Shown here: in pieces, positions 32,113-41,575 of the stretch
Layout: each line of letters begins with the position of its first letter
How positions within the stretch are numbered: position 1 is the stretch's first letter
Origin: UBA12068 sp964452415
Lineage (GTDB): Bacteria > Patescibacteriota > Minisyncoccia > Moranbacterales > GWC2-37-73
Length of the DNA: 42,801 nt
Assembly (NCBI GenBank): GCA_964452415.1
Contig: CAYVME010000005.1
Span: 1 to 42,801, forward strand
Reading direction: 5' to 3'
The notes under the pieces: model-generated
What the model was told of the DNA's origin: nothing
The model's database searches: none
What the model saw: the letters and a program-made list of their open reading frames with translations, nothing else
Made by a program: the position numbers and the translations under genes

Positions 32113-33332
32113 AGAGTGTGCTTAAGTTTTTTGATAAAAATCGAAAGAACAAGAGAGACGCAAATCCAAAACAAAAAAGAAAGATCATTTTTCCAGTAAG
32201 GCGTATCAATTAATCCATGCAGGATTGTATATAGAAAAAAAACAAATAAAGGCATTGCCAAGGCAATGTCCTTTTTGTTTTTAAATGATTGAAAAAGTAA
32301 TTGGAAAATGAAGAAAAATAGCAATACAAATCCAGCAAATCCAAACAAACCGGCTTGCAACCAAAAAGCCAAAAATAAATTATGTGGTTGGGGAACTGCC
32401 CATTCTAAATAGGGCTCAAAGAGAGGCTGTTTTGAGAGATATTTTGCTTGAAAATTACCAGGGCCAATACCAAGTATGAAATTCTCTTTTATTAAAAGAC
32501 CAGAAACTTCCCAGATAATTTGACGAGATGCGAAAGATGATCGCGCGGAAGAATTTTGCAAGGACGAGAACTTCTCAGTATTTTTTTGAAAAGTGAAAAG
32601 CATCACTAAAATAAGAACAAAACAAAGAGACACCCACAAAAATATTTTTCTTGTTGTGCCCATAAAAAATAGACAAAAAAATAAAGACAGAAGTAAAGCA
32701 ATCCAAGCTCCATATGAATAAGTGAAATAAAGAGCAAAAAGAAAACTGGAAAATAAGGCAAGATGCAGGAATGTTTTCTTGGAAAAACTTTCCCTTAAAA
32801 AGGATTGTATTAAAAAATATATTCCAAAAATCGCACCCGGAGCCAAATACATTGCCAGGTGATTTGGCGAGAGATAGAAGGCGCCAAGTCGATGGTCAAA
32901 AGTTTCAAGTCCGATCAGTTTATATCCAAGACTCACAAGAGAAACAACTGCTGTAGAGAGGTAGATACTTAAAAATATCTTTTCAATATCATGGCGGGAT
33001 TCTATTTGAGCATAAACAGCAAAAGAAAATAGAATCGGAACAATAAACCACCCCTTAAATATTCCAAGACCGACCCATAAAGAATTGTTTGAAAAGATTG
33101 AAAGCAATAATCCAAGTATTAAGAGAGCTGTTGCCAAGAGAAAAAGTTTTGGAAGGCTTGAAATTTTTTTTAGAAAAATAGTGCCTTTTTTTATTAGGAG
33201 TACTCCAATAGCTGCCAGAGCAAAAAGCTCCAACAAATTTGTTGGAAGACCAAAAAAAGTGACCCTAATTAGATACGAGGGTAAGCAAAAAATAACAAAC
33301 AGAAAAATATTTTTAAACATCAATACTCGCAT
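32109..33332 (-). CDS. O-antigen ligase/polymerase (Wzy/WaaL-like) membrane protein
   Basis: A 407-residue protein with about ten to twelve membrane helices. The large outer loop between late helices holds ILGIGPGNFQAKY and the sequence VPQPHNLFLAFWLQAGLFG, in which the PHN(L/I)xL motif is characteristic of the O-antigen ligase/polymerase family. Such enzymes polymerise or transfer lipid-linked glycans outside the membrane. It overlaps the end of the next gene upstream (33313-34626) by 20 bases and is the last gene of the glycan operon. The exact reaction (polymerase or ligase) cannot be read from the sequence. Confidence 0.85.
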   Translation of the reverse strand: MRVLMFKNIFLFVIFCLPSYLIRVTFFGLPTNLLELFALAAIGVLLIKKGTIFLKKISSLPKLFLLATALLILGLLLSIFSNNSLWVGLGIFKGWFIVPILFSFAVYAQIESRHDIEKIFLSIYLSTAVVSLVSLGYKLIGLETFDHRLGAFYLSPNHLAMYLAPGAIFGIYFLIQSFLRESFSKKTFLHLALFSSFLFALYFTYSYGAWIALLLSLFFCLFFMGTTRKIFLWVSLCFVLILVMLFTFQKNTEKFSSLQNSSARSSFASRQIIWEVSGLLIKENFILGIGPGNFQAKYLSKQPLFEPYLEWAVPQPHNLFLAFWLQAGLFGFAGFVLLFFFIFQLLFQSFKNKKDIALAMPLFVFFLYTILHGLIDTPYWKNDLSFLFWICVSLVLSIFIKKLKHTL

Positions 33333-34626
33333 TGTTTTTTCGATTTATGCTTAGAGCTATAATGATCAGAAAAAGTGGAAGCACATGAACTGAGTACAGT
33401 GGATTTTCAACAACATTATGAATGGCAAAAATAGTGACGCTTGAAATGCCGGCAATAAAAAAAGGATTTACTTGTGAAAGGCTCCAGAAAGATCGTAGGG
33501 TTAAAAGTAAAAGTACAATAAAAACAATCACGGAAATAATTCCCAGCTCAGCAGCAATATCGAGATAAACATTGTGAGCATAGATTGGCTCTCTGTATTG
33601 AGCGCCAGGCTTTACTTCTAGGGAATAGGCGCCAATTCCAACTCCAAATGGGTTCTTTGCTATAATCGAAATTGCTTGTTCCCAATTTGAGAGTCTGGCT
33701 TGATTCGACCCTTCCTGGGTGTCAAAAGAGGAGGCTAATCTATCAGATACGGGGCTGTTGGGTACGATTTTAAAAAAAGCAAAAAGGAGAAACACCCCTA
33801 GTAGTATTTTAAGGGCATTTTTTCTTGAGACCAACGGTAGCACAATTAGAGCACCCGCAATAAGTGCCAAATATCCACCTCTAGTAAAAGTCATTATATC
33901 AGCAATAATCATGGATGAGGCAGAAAAAAGAAAGAATCCTCGACGTTTTTCTTTTACGGTTACGAGAGCAATGCTCCAGGGAATAAGTAATCCGAAATAA
34001 TAGGAAAGCATGTGAGGATCAGGGAAAACAGCCACGGCTCGCATATAGTTTTCTCCACCAGCGCTGACAAGCCAACTGGGGTAGGCTAGAACAGCTTGGG
34101 AAAAAGAATTTCCAAGAAAAAATGGTGCAATATTTTTTGCTAAAAAGGTGTACACGCTGTTGATGTCGAAAAAAAATTGAGCTGAAAATTGGACAATTGC
34201 AACCCATGCCAAGAGAGTTGATCCCACAAGCAAGGCTGTTACTGCAGAAATCTTCCTATTAAGACTGTTTAAAACGGAACTTGCGAAAAAATAAAGAGGG
34301 AAGATGCTCGCCCAGAAAAGTATTTTTCGAAAAGACCACCAAGCATTTGAAGAAAAAAGAGTGGAAAAAAGCGTCAACAAGAGAAAGCAGATAATTAGAA
34401 AGGAGATGGTGTCGCGAGGAAATAATTTTTCGCGTCTTTTCATTTTGAATAATATCCACGCCAGGAAAATAATTGGAATTATTATTCTTATGATAGCCAC
34501 ATCAAAGCCAACACTGGGATTTAATGCGAATTGAAATGGTATAAACACACACAAAAATAGCAAGAAAGCATAAACAGGATTATTTCGGAGAGCGTTGCTG
34601 ATTTTTTTTGTTGAAATGGAAAACAT
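33313..34626 (-). CDS. O-antigen ligase/polymerase (Wzy/WaaL-like) membrane protein
   Basis: A 437-residue multi-pass membrane protein with the same family plan as its neighbour: many helices, an outer loop with NPFGVGIGAYSLEV, and YAHNVYLDIAAELGIISVIVF, where HNxxLDIxxELG is the typical ligase/polymerase motif. Two adjacent members in one operon suggest a division of labour, for example one polymerase and one ligase, or two glycans. It starts at the ATG at 34626, 6 bases after the stop of the preceding glycosyltransferase. Confidence 0.87.
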   Translation of the reverse strand: MFSISTKKISNALRNNPVYAFLLFLCVFIPFQFALNPSVGFDVAIIRIIIPIIFLAWILFKMKRREKLFPRDTISFLIICFLLLTLFSTLFSSNAWWSFRKILFWASIFPLYFFASSVLNSLNRKISAVTALLVGSTLLAWVAIVQFSAQFFFDINSVYTFLAKNIAPFFLGNSFSQAVLAYPSWLVSAGGENYMRAVAVFPDPHMLSYYFGLLIPWSIALVTVKEKRRGFFLFSASSMIIADIMTFTRGGYLALIAGALIVLPLVSRKNALKILLGVFLLFAFFKIVPNSPVSDRLASSFDTQEGSNQARLSNWEQAISIIAKNPFGVGIGAYSLEVKPGAQYREPIYAHNVYLDIAAELGIISVIVFIVLLLLTLRSFWSLSQVNPFFIAGISSVTIFAIHNVVENPLYSVHVLPLFLIIIALSINRKNNASIDV

Positions 34627-34632
34627 CTGAAT

Positions 34633-35415
34633 TTATCTTTTTAAGATTAGAAATGTTCTTCGCAGGAGTTTAAGAAGGTAAAACTGTAAAGAGCTTGTAT
34701 TTTTTTTGAAATAATAGTCTTGAGATGCATAATAAGCAATCTTTTGTTGGTTATCACTTGTTGAACTTTTTCCTCCGAAATGCACAACTTGAATCTCTGG
34801 CAGTATGAGAATTATTTTTCCTGTGCTTGAAAGTTTTTTGCACAGATCTGCATCTTCAAAATACATGAAAAAGTTTTCATCAAAACCGGAGATATTTTCG
34901 AAAAGAGATTTTTTGATTGCCATAGCGGCGCCACTGACCCAGGCTGCAGGAGTTTCGACAGAAACATTCCAAAGACTTTTATCTGATATTATTCCAAAAT
35001 TATTTTTTAATATGCCCCAAAGGTTAATCTCAAATCCAGTGCTCCAAGTCTGAGCCTCTCCATTTTCAGTAAGTAATCTTGGGGCAATTATTCCAACATC
35101 TCCTCTCAATAAAAAACACTTTTTTATTTCGGAAAAATTGTCAGTTAATATTCTTGTATCTGGGTTTAGAAAAAATAAAATGTCACCCCTTGCTGTGCTT
35201 GCTCCAAGATTGCAAGCCTTGGCAAAACCATCATTAACACGGTGATTGAGGATGTGCATGTTTCCAAGTTCAGGAAACAGGATGAGCTCTTCTCTGTCGT
35301 TGTTTACAATAATGACCTCCCAATCAAGATCTGAAATTTTAGCCCTCAATGAATCTATGCAATCTTTCAGATGTTGCTTGCTTTTGTAATTGACGATAAT
35401 GAATGAGATGTCCAT
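34633..35415 (-). CDS. Glycosyltransferase family 2 (WbbL/rhamnosyltransferase-like)
   Basis: A 260-residue GT-A fold enzyme expected to add a sugar from a nucleotide donor to a lipid-linked acceptor at the cytoplasmic face. It opens with ISFIIVNYKSKQHLKDCIDSL, has VNDGFAKACNLGA, the metal-binding NPDTRI (in place of DxD), and GFDENFFMYFEDADLCKKL with the ED motif. These are the marks of WbbL-type rhamnosyltransferases, but the sugar is uncertain. It lies between a second GT2 gene and the Wzy-like genes. Confidence 0.9.
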   Translation of the reverse strand: MDISFIIVNYKSKQHLKDCIDSLRAKISDLDWEVIIVNNDREELILFPELGNMHILNHRVNDGFAKACNLGASTARGDILFFLNPDTRILTDNFSEIKKCFLLRGDVGIIAPRLLTENGEAQTWSTGFEINLWGILKNNFGIISDKSLWNVSVETPAAWVSGAAMAIKKSLFENISGFDENFFMYFEDADLCKKLSSTGKIILILPEIQVVHFGGKSSTSDNQQKIAYYASQDYYFKKNTSSLQFYLLKLLRRTFLILKR

Positions 35416-35424
35416 AGCGGTGAA

Positions 35425-36282
35425 CTACTTTACTTTTTTGAAGTCCAAATATGCTTGGTGAATATGCTTGGCAGACTGGTTTTTTAAAAAGTGTATAGCG
35501 TAAAAATTCTTCATTTTTCTGAGTCTTAGATGCAGAAGGAACCAAAGTTTTTTTATTCCCTTTGCGTGGGTGCTAAAAAATATCAGCCCGGAGAGCACAA
35601 GCCAATAATTCTTTGCAGTGTTCTCAGTGTTGCTTTGTTCAAGATGGACAATTTTTATTGACGGGTCAACCACAAGCTTGAATCTTGCATTTTTTGCTCG
35701 CAGAGAAAAATCAGCATCTTCATAATAAAGAAAGAAGCGTTCATCAAACAGTCCTATTTTTTTGAAAACATCCTTACTGATAATCATTGCGCAACCGGAA
35801 AGATATTCTGATGCATATGGAGTTGAAGATTCTTGATTGGTAACATGGGTGGTTTTCACTTCTTTCCAATTTATCTTTCCACCCGCAAACCAAATTTTGC
35901 TGGCATCTCTTTCCAAAATAAGTGGACTTACTATCGCTTCTTCTTTTTCTGCTGTTTTTACGAGCTGAGAGATGGTATTCTTTTCAATTAAGGTGTCATT
36001 GTTAAGAATAAAAACATAGTCAGCAAATTTTTCCAGCGCATATCGTATTCCAATATTATTTCCCTTTGAAAATCCAATATTGTGTGAATTTTTGATAAAA
36101 GTTGCGCGAGAATATTTTAATCTTGCTTGTGTCAGTGATTCATCGGTGGAGGCATTGTCAACGACAATGATTTCAAGGTTTGAATAATCAGAATTAAAAA
36201 CGCAGGCGAGGCAATTATTCAAAACCTTTATTCCATTAAAATTCAAGATAACGACAAAAACCTTGGGTAGTTTGTTTTCCAT
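35425..36282 (-). CDS. Glycosyltransferase family 2
   Basis: A 285-residue GT-A glycosyltransferase. Family marks: KVFVVILNFNGIKVLNNCL at the N terminus, IIVVDNASTDES (~34-45), HNIGFSKGNNIGIRYAL, the metal-site motif LNNDTLI, and GLFDERFFLYYEDADFSLRA. A basic, partly hydrophobic C-terminal segment (~235-255) may help it sit at the membrane. Close to the neighbouring GT2 in plan but distinct in sequence. It is the second gene of the glycan operon after the flippase. Confidence 0.92.
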   Translation of the reverse strand: MENKLPKVFVVILNFNGIKVLNNCLACVFNSDYSNLEIIVVDNASTDESLTQARLKYSRATFIKNSHNIGFSKGNNIGIRYALEKFADYVFILNNDTLIEKNTISQLVKTAEKEEAIVSPLILERDASKIWFAGGKINWKEVKTTHVTNQESSTPYASEYLSGCAMIISKDVFKKIGLFDERFFLYYEDADFSLRAKNARFKLVVDPSIKIVHLEQSNTENTAKNYWLVLSGLIFFSTHAKGIKKLWFLLHLRLRKMKNFYAIHFLKNQSAKHIHQAYLDFKKVK

Positions 36283-36314
36283 TTAAATTCTTTTAAATTT
36301 TTTATTTCACCTTT

Positions 36315-37727
36315 TTATCTTGCTACAATACTGCGAAGTTCCTTGATTGTAATGGTTTTGGTTATCCATAAAAACATCAAATATACTGCAGTGCTGCCAA
36401 GCGCCAAGAATGCGAAACCGAGAGAGTCAAAAGCAAACAGAAAGATTGCCATCGCTAAACCAGAAAGAAGAATCTTTGGGAAATTATCAACTGATGGTTT
36501 ATATCCTGTGTTTTTGACAACAAGGATGAGTCCAATGAAAGCAACCAGGAATTCAGTCATGGTTGAGATAATGGCAGCTGCAGTATATGAAAATGTTGGA
36601 ATAAAGATTAAGTTAGCCGTTATATTAAAAACAGCGCAAGCAATCAGCATTCGAAGCATCTTTCTTTGGTTGTTGCTTGCGATCAAGATGTTATTGAAAA
36701 GACCTCCAAAAAAGATAAAGGCTAGCGCGAAAATAAGAATGCGCAAAGTGTTGGCTGATTGCAAGAAGGCTGCGCCACCGATGAGTCTGATGATTGATTC
36801 AGAAAGAAAAAGTGTTCCAATGACAATAGGAACAACCAAGATGACGAAAACTTTCATGGTTTGATTTGCAAGATGAAAAAAGTGTTTTTTGTCAGAAAAA
36901 ATATGTCTGGAAAACATTGGGAACATTAGTCCAGTTATCATTGCTGGAAAAAATGAAACATTCTCGATAACTTTGTAGGCTGCATTGTATAGTCCCACCT
37001 CGGCATTTGTTTTCAGAATTGAAAGCAAGATGGTATCAATTTTGAAATAAACAAATATCACTATCGCAGAAAGTCCAAGTGGAGCAGATTCTTTGAGAAA
37101 TTTTTTCCAATAGGCAAAATCAAATTGCAATCTTATTGGGATGTATTTGTTCACCATTAACAGTATGGTCACAAAATTGAAAATCATTGCAAATAAAATT
37201 GACAAGATGATGATGGTAAAGCCAAGATCCTTTTTGACAGCGAAAATTATTATTCCAATTTGAATTATTTTCCCAATAACTTCAGCTGTGGCAACTTTGT
37301 CCATGGCTAAGTGTTTTTGAAAAACACCATTGAGAACCATGTAGGTTGAAGAAAAAACAAAAGAGGCGGCGGCAATCAAGATGCCAACTTTTACATCATA
37401 AGAATAGGGGAGAAAGAAAATAAGAATCGGTGTGATCAAGAAAACTGCGGCAGAAGATGTTAGTCGAAGTGCAAAAGCGTTTCCCAGAATCTTTTTTTCA
37501 TCAGCTTCATCTCTGGAAATTTCACGAGCTGTGATTGCATAGATGCCGAGATCTGCCACGGACCCAAAAAAAGCAAAGAAAGCCAGCACGGTGGAATAAT
37601 CACCAAAGCCTTCTTTGCCCAGATATCTCGTAATAAAACCTATTCCAACGAGAGCCAGAATAGTCGAAAGTATTTTTGTGACTGCATTGAAAATCACATT
37701 GTAAGCAATTTTTCGTGCGATTGCCAT
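36315..37727 (-). CDS. Polysaccharide flippase (Wzx/MATE-like superfamily)
   Basis: A 470-residue membrane protein with about 12-14 helices, which would flip lipid-linked oligosaccharides across the membrane. The N terminus (YNVIFNAVTKILSTILALVG, then FITRYLGKEGFGDYSTVLAF) is the standard start of the Wzx/RfbX family. It is the first gene of a minus-strand glycan operon with two GT2 enzymes and two Wzy-like proteins, the full set for a Wzy-dependent pathway. It starts 29 bases after the jag stop, so it may also be read from the rpmH-jag operon. Confidence 0.92.
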   Translation of the reverse strand: MAIARKIAYNVIFNAVTKILSTILALVGIGFITRYLGKEGFGDYSTVLAFFAFFGSVADLGIYAITAREISRDEADEKKILGNAFALRLTSSAAVFLITPILIFFLPYSYDVKVGILIAAASFVFSSTYMVLNGVFQKHLAMDKVATAEVIGKIIQIGIIIFAVKKDLGFTIIILSILFAMIFNFVTILLMVNKYIPIRLQFDFAYWKKFLKESAPLGLSAIVIFVYFKIDTILLSILKTNAEVGLYNAAYKVIENVSFFPAMITGLMFPMFSRHIFSDKKHFFHLANQTMKVFVILVVPIVIGTLFLSESIIRLIGGAAFLQSANTLRILIFALAFIFFGGLFNNILIASNNQRKMLRMLIACAVFNITANLIFIPTFSYTAAAIISTMTEFLVAFIGLILVVKNTGYKPSVDNFPKILLSGLAMAIFLFAFDSLGFAFLALGSTAVYLMFLWITKTITIKELRSIVAR

Positions 37728-37756
37728 GCGATTGCAAATATAATGAAAACTAAAAA

Positions 37757-38230
37757 CTAATCAATCAAGCTAGCTGGTTTCACAACTATTTTTCTCCCTT
37801 CTCCTTCACCAACGCTTTCAGTTATCACGGCAGAATTCTTGGAGAGTTCCATGTGAACGATTCTGCGTTCATATGTTGACATCGGTGGCATGGTAACTGC
37901 GCAACCCTGAGTCAACGCTTCTTGGGCCACTGATTGAGCTTGTTGAATTATTGATTCATTTTTTTGTTGACGATAACCATTAATATCAAGAGTGAAGCGA
38001 ATTTTTTCCGGAATATGTTTTCTGACGATGAGGCGAGCCAAATGTTGCAAGGCTTGAAGATTGCTTCCATGTTGACCGATCAAAAAATTAGAATCAACCT
38101 CAGTTTGAATGTTGCAAAAAATATTATCATCATCTTCGGAATTTGAAATTGAAACTTCTGCAGAAAATCCCATTTTTTCCAAGAGCTCCTCTATAGTTTT
38201 TCTGATGATGGTTGTTGTTTTTTCTTCCAT
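37757..38230 (-). CDS. jag: Jag/KhpB-type KH-R3H RNA-binding protein
   Basis: A 157-residue RNA-binding protein. A short N-terminal part (MEEKTTTIIRKTIEELLEKM) leads to a KH domain with NFLIGQHGSNLQALQHLA, where GxxG is QHGS, and a C-terminal R3H domain (MPPMSTYERRIVHMEL, SVGEGEGRKIVV). Jag is normally encoded after yidC, as here, and works with KhpA in post-transcriptional regulation and cell elongation in Gram-positive bacteria. I chose the ATG at 38230; an in-frame TTG seven codons upstream is less likely. Confidence 0.93.
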   Translation of the reverse strand: MEEKTTTIIRKTIEELLEKMGFSAEVSISNSEDDDNIFCNIQTEVDSNFLIGQHGSNLQALQHLARLIVRKHIPEKIRFTLDINGYRQQKNESIIQQAQSVAQEALTQGCAVTMPPMSTYERRIVHMELSKNSAVITESVGEGEGRKIVVKPASLID

Positions 38231-38302
38231 ATCCAGTAATGGAAATTTCAATGAGTCATGCTCAAGTGATTTCCAAATATTAAAATTGATTATAATTCTT
38301 GT

Positions 38303-39025
38303 TTACTTTGATTTTTTCTTCTCAATCAACACTTGTTGTACCAACATGAACAATGTTCCAGCCAACCAATAAAGGGAAAGTCCTGCGGGAAATTTTATAC
38401 CAATAAAAAGAGTCATGAGTGGTCCAAGATATAGCATTTGCTTGGTCATCATTTGTGCCATGTCTGGTTGGCCATCCTCCTTTTTTTCTGGAACTGGCTG
38501 ATTGGACATCAACATTTTTGTTTGGAAATATTGCGCAATTGCTGCCAGCGCAGCAATCACAATGCTTGGCTTGGTCAAATCAACAAGGAAAATGAACATC
38601 TGATTGATTTTGCCAGGTTCTGAAACGAAAGAATACAATTCATTTGGGTCAGCCACGAGTCCATTGCTGGAAATTTTTATCAATACTTGATAAATCGCAA
38701 TCAAAAAAATCAACTGAACAATCAAAGGAAGGCATCCCGAAAAAGGATTGGTTTTGTTTTCCTTGTACAGCTCCATCAATTGTTTCGTTTGCTGTTCCTT
38801 GTTACCCTTGGTTCTTTCTTGAAGTTCCTTAATTTTGGGTTGCAATTCCTGAAGTTTTTTCTGAGACTCAATCTGCTTTTTGTAAAGAGGAATCAGGATT
38901 GTTCTAAGCAAGATTGTAATCAGAATAATCGCAACTCCAAAGTCTTTTCCTGGAACAATATTATAGAAAAGAATGAGAATATTATAGAGTGGCTGATAAA
39001 TAACCGTGTGAAAAAGTGCAATCAT
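38303..39025 (-). CDS. yidC: Membrane protein insertase YidC/Oxa1
   Basis: A 240-residue insertase that helps proteins enter the membrane with or without SecYEG. It has the Oxa1 core of five helices: YNILILFYNIVPGKDFGVAI, LLRTILIPLYKKQIESQKKL with the conserved Arg, then NPFSGCLPLIVQLIFLIAIYQ, and the C-terminal FPAGLSLYWLAGTLFMLVQQ (the family's PAGLxLYW motif). It is the short Gram-positive-type form without the large periplasmic domain. The position between rnpA and jag is the classical one. Confidence 0.96.
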   Translation of the reverse strand: MIALFHTVIYQPLYNILILFYNIVPGKDFGVAIILITILLRTILIPLYKKQIESQKKLQELQPKIKELQERTKGNKEQQTKQLMELYKENKTNPFSGCLPLIVQLIFLIAIYQVLIKISSNGLVADPNELYSFVSEPGKINQMFIFLVDLTKPSIVIAALAAIAQYFQTKMLMSNQPVPEKKEDGQPDMAQMMTKQMLYLGPLMTLFIGIKFPAGLSLYWLAGTLFMLVQQVLIEKKKSK

Positions 39026-39052
39026 TTTGTTTTTTTGATTCCCGCAGGAATG

Positions 39053-39394
39053 TTACATAAGTAAATTAGCTTTTTGAAAAACTTTCTTTAACTCAGCGAC
39101 TGCCAACTGAAATTCGAGATTTTTGTATTGGGGTTTTATCATGACGATGATGTCAAAGCCGGGTTTCAGATTTGTAAGATGCTCACCGCAAACTTCTCTG
39201 AGGATTCTGCGAACTCGATTGCGAACAACTGCTTTCTTGGAATAATTTTTCCCAACCGGAAAACCAATTCGAGATTGATCAAGAGAATTGCTTGCGTACT
39301 TAATAGAAAGACCGTCATATCCTGCGTATGCTCCCTTGGAGAATGTTCGTGCAAAATCTTCTCGTCTTTTCAATCTGTTTTTGAGTGGAAGCAT
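39053..39394 (-). CDS. rnpA: Ribonuclease P protein component
   Basis: A 113-residue basic protein that supports the RNase P RNA in 5' maturation of tRNAs. It starts LPLKNRLKRREDFARTFSKG and contains the family signature KKAVVRNRVRRILREV. It lies 8 bases after the rpmH stop, as in most bacteria. The RNA partner, rnpB, is not recognised in this window. Confidence 0.95.
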   Translation of the reverse strand: MLPLKNRLKRREDFARTFSKGAYAGYDGLSIKYASNSLDQSRIGFPVGKNYSKKAVVRNRVRRILREVCGEHLTNLKPGFDIIVMIKPQYKNLEFQLAVAELKKVFQKANLLM

Positions 39395-39402
39395 GGTTGG
39401 TT

Positions 39403-39537
39403 TTAAACTGAAAGTTTTTTACGACCATTTTGTCTTCGTCTTTTGATCACAGCTGCGCCATTTGAGGTGCTCATTCGGCTTAGAAATCCGTGACGGCTTT
39501 TTCGACGACCCTTTTTTGGTTGATATGTGCGTTTCAT
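39403..39537 (-). CDS. rpmH: 50S ribosomal protein L34
   Basis: A 44-residue protein read from the minus strand: MKRTYQPKKGRRKSRHGFLS, then RMSTSNGAAVIKRRRQNGRK and KLSV. This is the canonical L34 sequence and length (44-46 residues). It is the first gene of the rpmH-rnpA-yidC-jag operon and is divergent from dnaA, the usual arrangement at bacterial origins. Confidence 0.97.
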   Translation of the reverse strand: MKRTYQPKKGRRKSRHGFLSRMSTSNGAAVIKRRRQNGRKKLSV

Positions 39538-39993
39538 AATATTTTTTTGGTTAATTTATTAATATGAAAAACTGACAATCCATCCACTGCTCAAAAACAA
39601 AAAATTTAATCAGCAGTGCAAACTGGAATGCTATAAGCAAGTGTATCAGTATGGCCAGAAAAGTCAACCTCAAAAATAGTGAAAAAAGGCGTGGTAGAGG
39701 TTTTTTTGGTGAAAATTTTTTGGCGGACACTTATTTTTGCTGAAAAATGGCTAAATGCTTGTTTGACAAGAGTGGATAAGTGGGGATATTCTAGACTTAT
39801 ACGAATGAATAGATGTCCTCGAGTTTGACGAATGCTGAAATTGTGGCGAAACAAAAGGAAAAAAGACTTATGCACTTATCCACAGGTTGTTAACATTTGC
39901 AAAAAGAGGGTGCTAGCTCAGGTGGCCTGGAGGTGATATAATTTTTTGTACACATGAAGAATCTTGCCTTAAAATATTTCCAATTAAAAAGGT
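39538..39993. other. rpmH-dnaA intergenic region with DnaA boxes
   Basis: A gene-free 456-bp gap between divergent rpmH and dnaA. DnaA-box-like sites: AGTGGATAA (39771), TTATGCACT (39868) and a perfect TTATCCACA (39876-39884). An extended -10 promoter for dnaA lies at 39934. It is the classical oriC location, but the box number is modest, so it may serve mainly for dnaA autoregulation. Positions 39600-39760 show nothing recognisable. Confidence 0.6.
39934..39942 (+). promoter_or_regulatory. Extended -10 promoter of dnaA
   Basis: TGATATAAT, an extended -10 element with no clear -35, 52 bases upstream of the dnaA ATG and 50 bases after the perfect DnaA box. Confidence 0.55.
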
Positions 39994-41418
39994 ATGAATA
40001 ATGCAGAACTTTGGCAGGCCGCGCTTGGCGAAATAGAACTTTCTATTTCAAAGGCAAATTTCAGCACTTGGTTTAAAAATACCACGATTCTTTCCAATGA
40101 AGGCGGGAAGGTTGTTATTGGAGTGCCTAATGGTTTTGCAAAGGAGTGGCTTGAAAACAAGTACAATACTTATATTTTCAGGGCTTTGCGTAATTTTCAA
40201 GATGACATTCGAGAAATCAGTTGCATCATTTTCACTAATGATCAAGCACCACAAGGAGAAACAAAAACAATTGACTCAGTTGCTGCCGTCTCAGAAAAAC
40301 AGCTCTCCCAAGAGATTTCTCAGCCGTCTGGATTTGTGCAACGACCCGTTCAAAGCGGTCAATTCGTTCAGCAAGGTCCGATCCCAGTCAATGAAAACAC
40401 CATAAACTCTCGATACACCTTTGAAAACTTCATTATCGGAGAACACAATGAACTGGCTCGCGCAGCTTGCTATGCTGTTTCTCAGAATTTGGGCAAGATA
40501 TACAATCCACTTTTCATCTATGGAGGTGTGGGTCTTGGAAAAACGCATCTTTTGCAATCAATTGGCAATGAGGTGCTTGCGCATGATCCTTCCAGGAGAA
40601 TAAAATACATCACTTCTGAAAGGTTTGCCAATGAGCTTATTGATTCAATCAGAAACCAGACAGTGAACGACTTCAAATCAGCCTATCAAGCAATTGACCT
40701 TTTGATTATTGATGATGTGCAGTTCTTGGCAGGAAAGGAAAAAACGCAGATTGAATTTTTCCACATTTTCAATGCTTTGTATCAATTGAACAAACAGATC
40801 GTTATCAGTTCCGATCGTCCTCCAAAAGCGATTGCAACCCTGGAGGATCGTTTGAGATCTCGTTTTGAGGGTGGAATGATCGCTGACATTGGAAAACCTG
40901 ATCTGGAAACAAGAATTGCAATTTTGAAAACAAAATCCGCTGAAAAGAATTTCTATCTTGATGAAGAAGCGATTCGATTTATTGCCGAGAATGTCAAAAG
41001 CAACATTCGTGAACTCGAAGGAGCGCTGAATCGAATTATTGGAGCTTGCGAATTCAACAAAAAACTTCCAACTTTGAAATTTGTGCAACAAGCCCTTTCT
41101 GAAATCATTTCAAGTGGAAAAAAGAAGGGTGTTCAGCCACAACATGTGATTGAAGCCATTTCTCAATATTTCAACATTTCAACCAAGGAATTGATTGAAA
41201 AGGGTCGCAAAAAGGAAATTGCCTATGCCAGACATGTGGCCATGTATCTGATGCGAAGCGAACTCAGCGTTTCATATCCAAGCATCGGGTCTCAATTTGG
41301 CGGACGCGATCATACCACTGCTTTGCATGCCTATGAAAAAATCAACAAGGACATGGAAACAGATGAAAAGGTTCGTGAAGATGTGGGAATTCTCAGGGAA
41401 CGAATCTACGCAGTATAG
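39994..41418 (+). CDS. dnaA: Chromosomal replication initiator protein DnaA
   Basis: A 474-residue AAA+ initiator that binds DnaA boxes and melts the origin. Domain I (~1-85) has ELWQAALGEIELSISKANFS; a variable linker (~90-145) is Gln/Pro-rich. Domain III has Walker A GGVGLGKTHLLQ (~178) and Walker B LLIIDDVQFLAGKE (~233), followed by sensor regions. Domain IV ends with the DNA-binding signature GGRDHTTALHAYEKI (~432). Length and order are standard. It is divergent from rpmH and followed 157 bases later by dnaN. Confidence 0.98.
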   Translation: MNNAELWQAALGEIELSISKANFSTWFKNTTILSNEGGKVVIGVPNGFAKEWLENKYNTYIFRALRNFQDDIREISCIIFTNDQAPQGETKTIDSVAAVSEKQLSQEISQPSGFVQRPVQSGQFVQQGPIPVNENTINSRYTFENFIIGEHNELARAACYAVSQNLGKIYNPLFIYGGVGLGKTHLLQSIGNEVLAHDPSRRIKYITSERFANELIDSIRNQTVNDFKSAYQAIDLLIIDDVQFLAGKEKTQIEFFHIFNALYQLNKQIVISSDRPPKAIATLEDRLRSRFEGGMIADIGKPDLETRIAILKTKSAEKNFYLDEEAIRFIAENVKSNIRELEGALNRIIGACEFNKKLPTLKFVQQALSEIISSGKKKGVQPQHVIEAISQYFNISTKELIEKGRKKEIAYARHVAMYLMRSELSVSYPSIGSQFGGRDHTTALHAYEKINKDMETDEKVREDVGILRERIYAV

Positions 41419-41575
41419 AGCCTAGTTTGGACAGGGGAAAGTCTTCCAAAACGAAGTGACCCATGTGGATAACTTGGGGATAAGTGGACAAGTCCACATG
41501 AAATGCTTTATTCAAAGCAAAAATAGCCAACAATGAAATAAGGTTGAATTTGTAAATAGCTAAGAAAAAAACGAT
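41419..41575. other. dnaA-dnaN spacer with DnaA boxes
   Basis: TGTGGATAA (41464-41472) is a perfect DnaA box on the reverse strand and TGGGGATAA (41475-41483) is a near match; a palindromic GTGGACAAGTCCAC follows. It could be part of a bipartite origin or regulate dnaN. Confidence 0.5.

Noticed and set aside
39606..39875. 89-codon frame on the minus strand between rpmH and dnaA
   Set aside because: No recognisable protein features and no start signal; it runs across the DnaA boxes in the classical origin gap.
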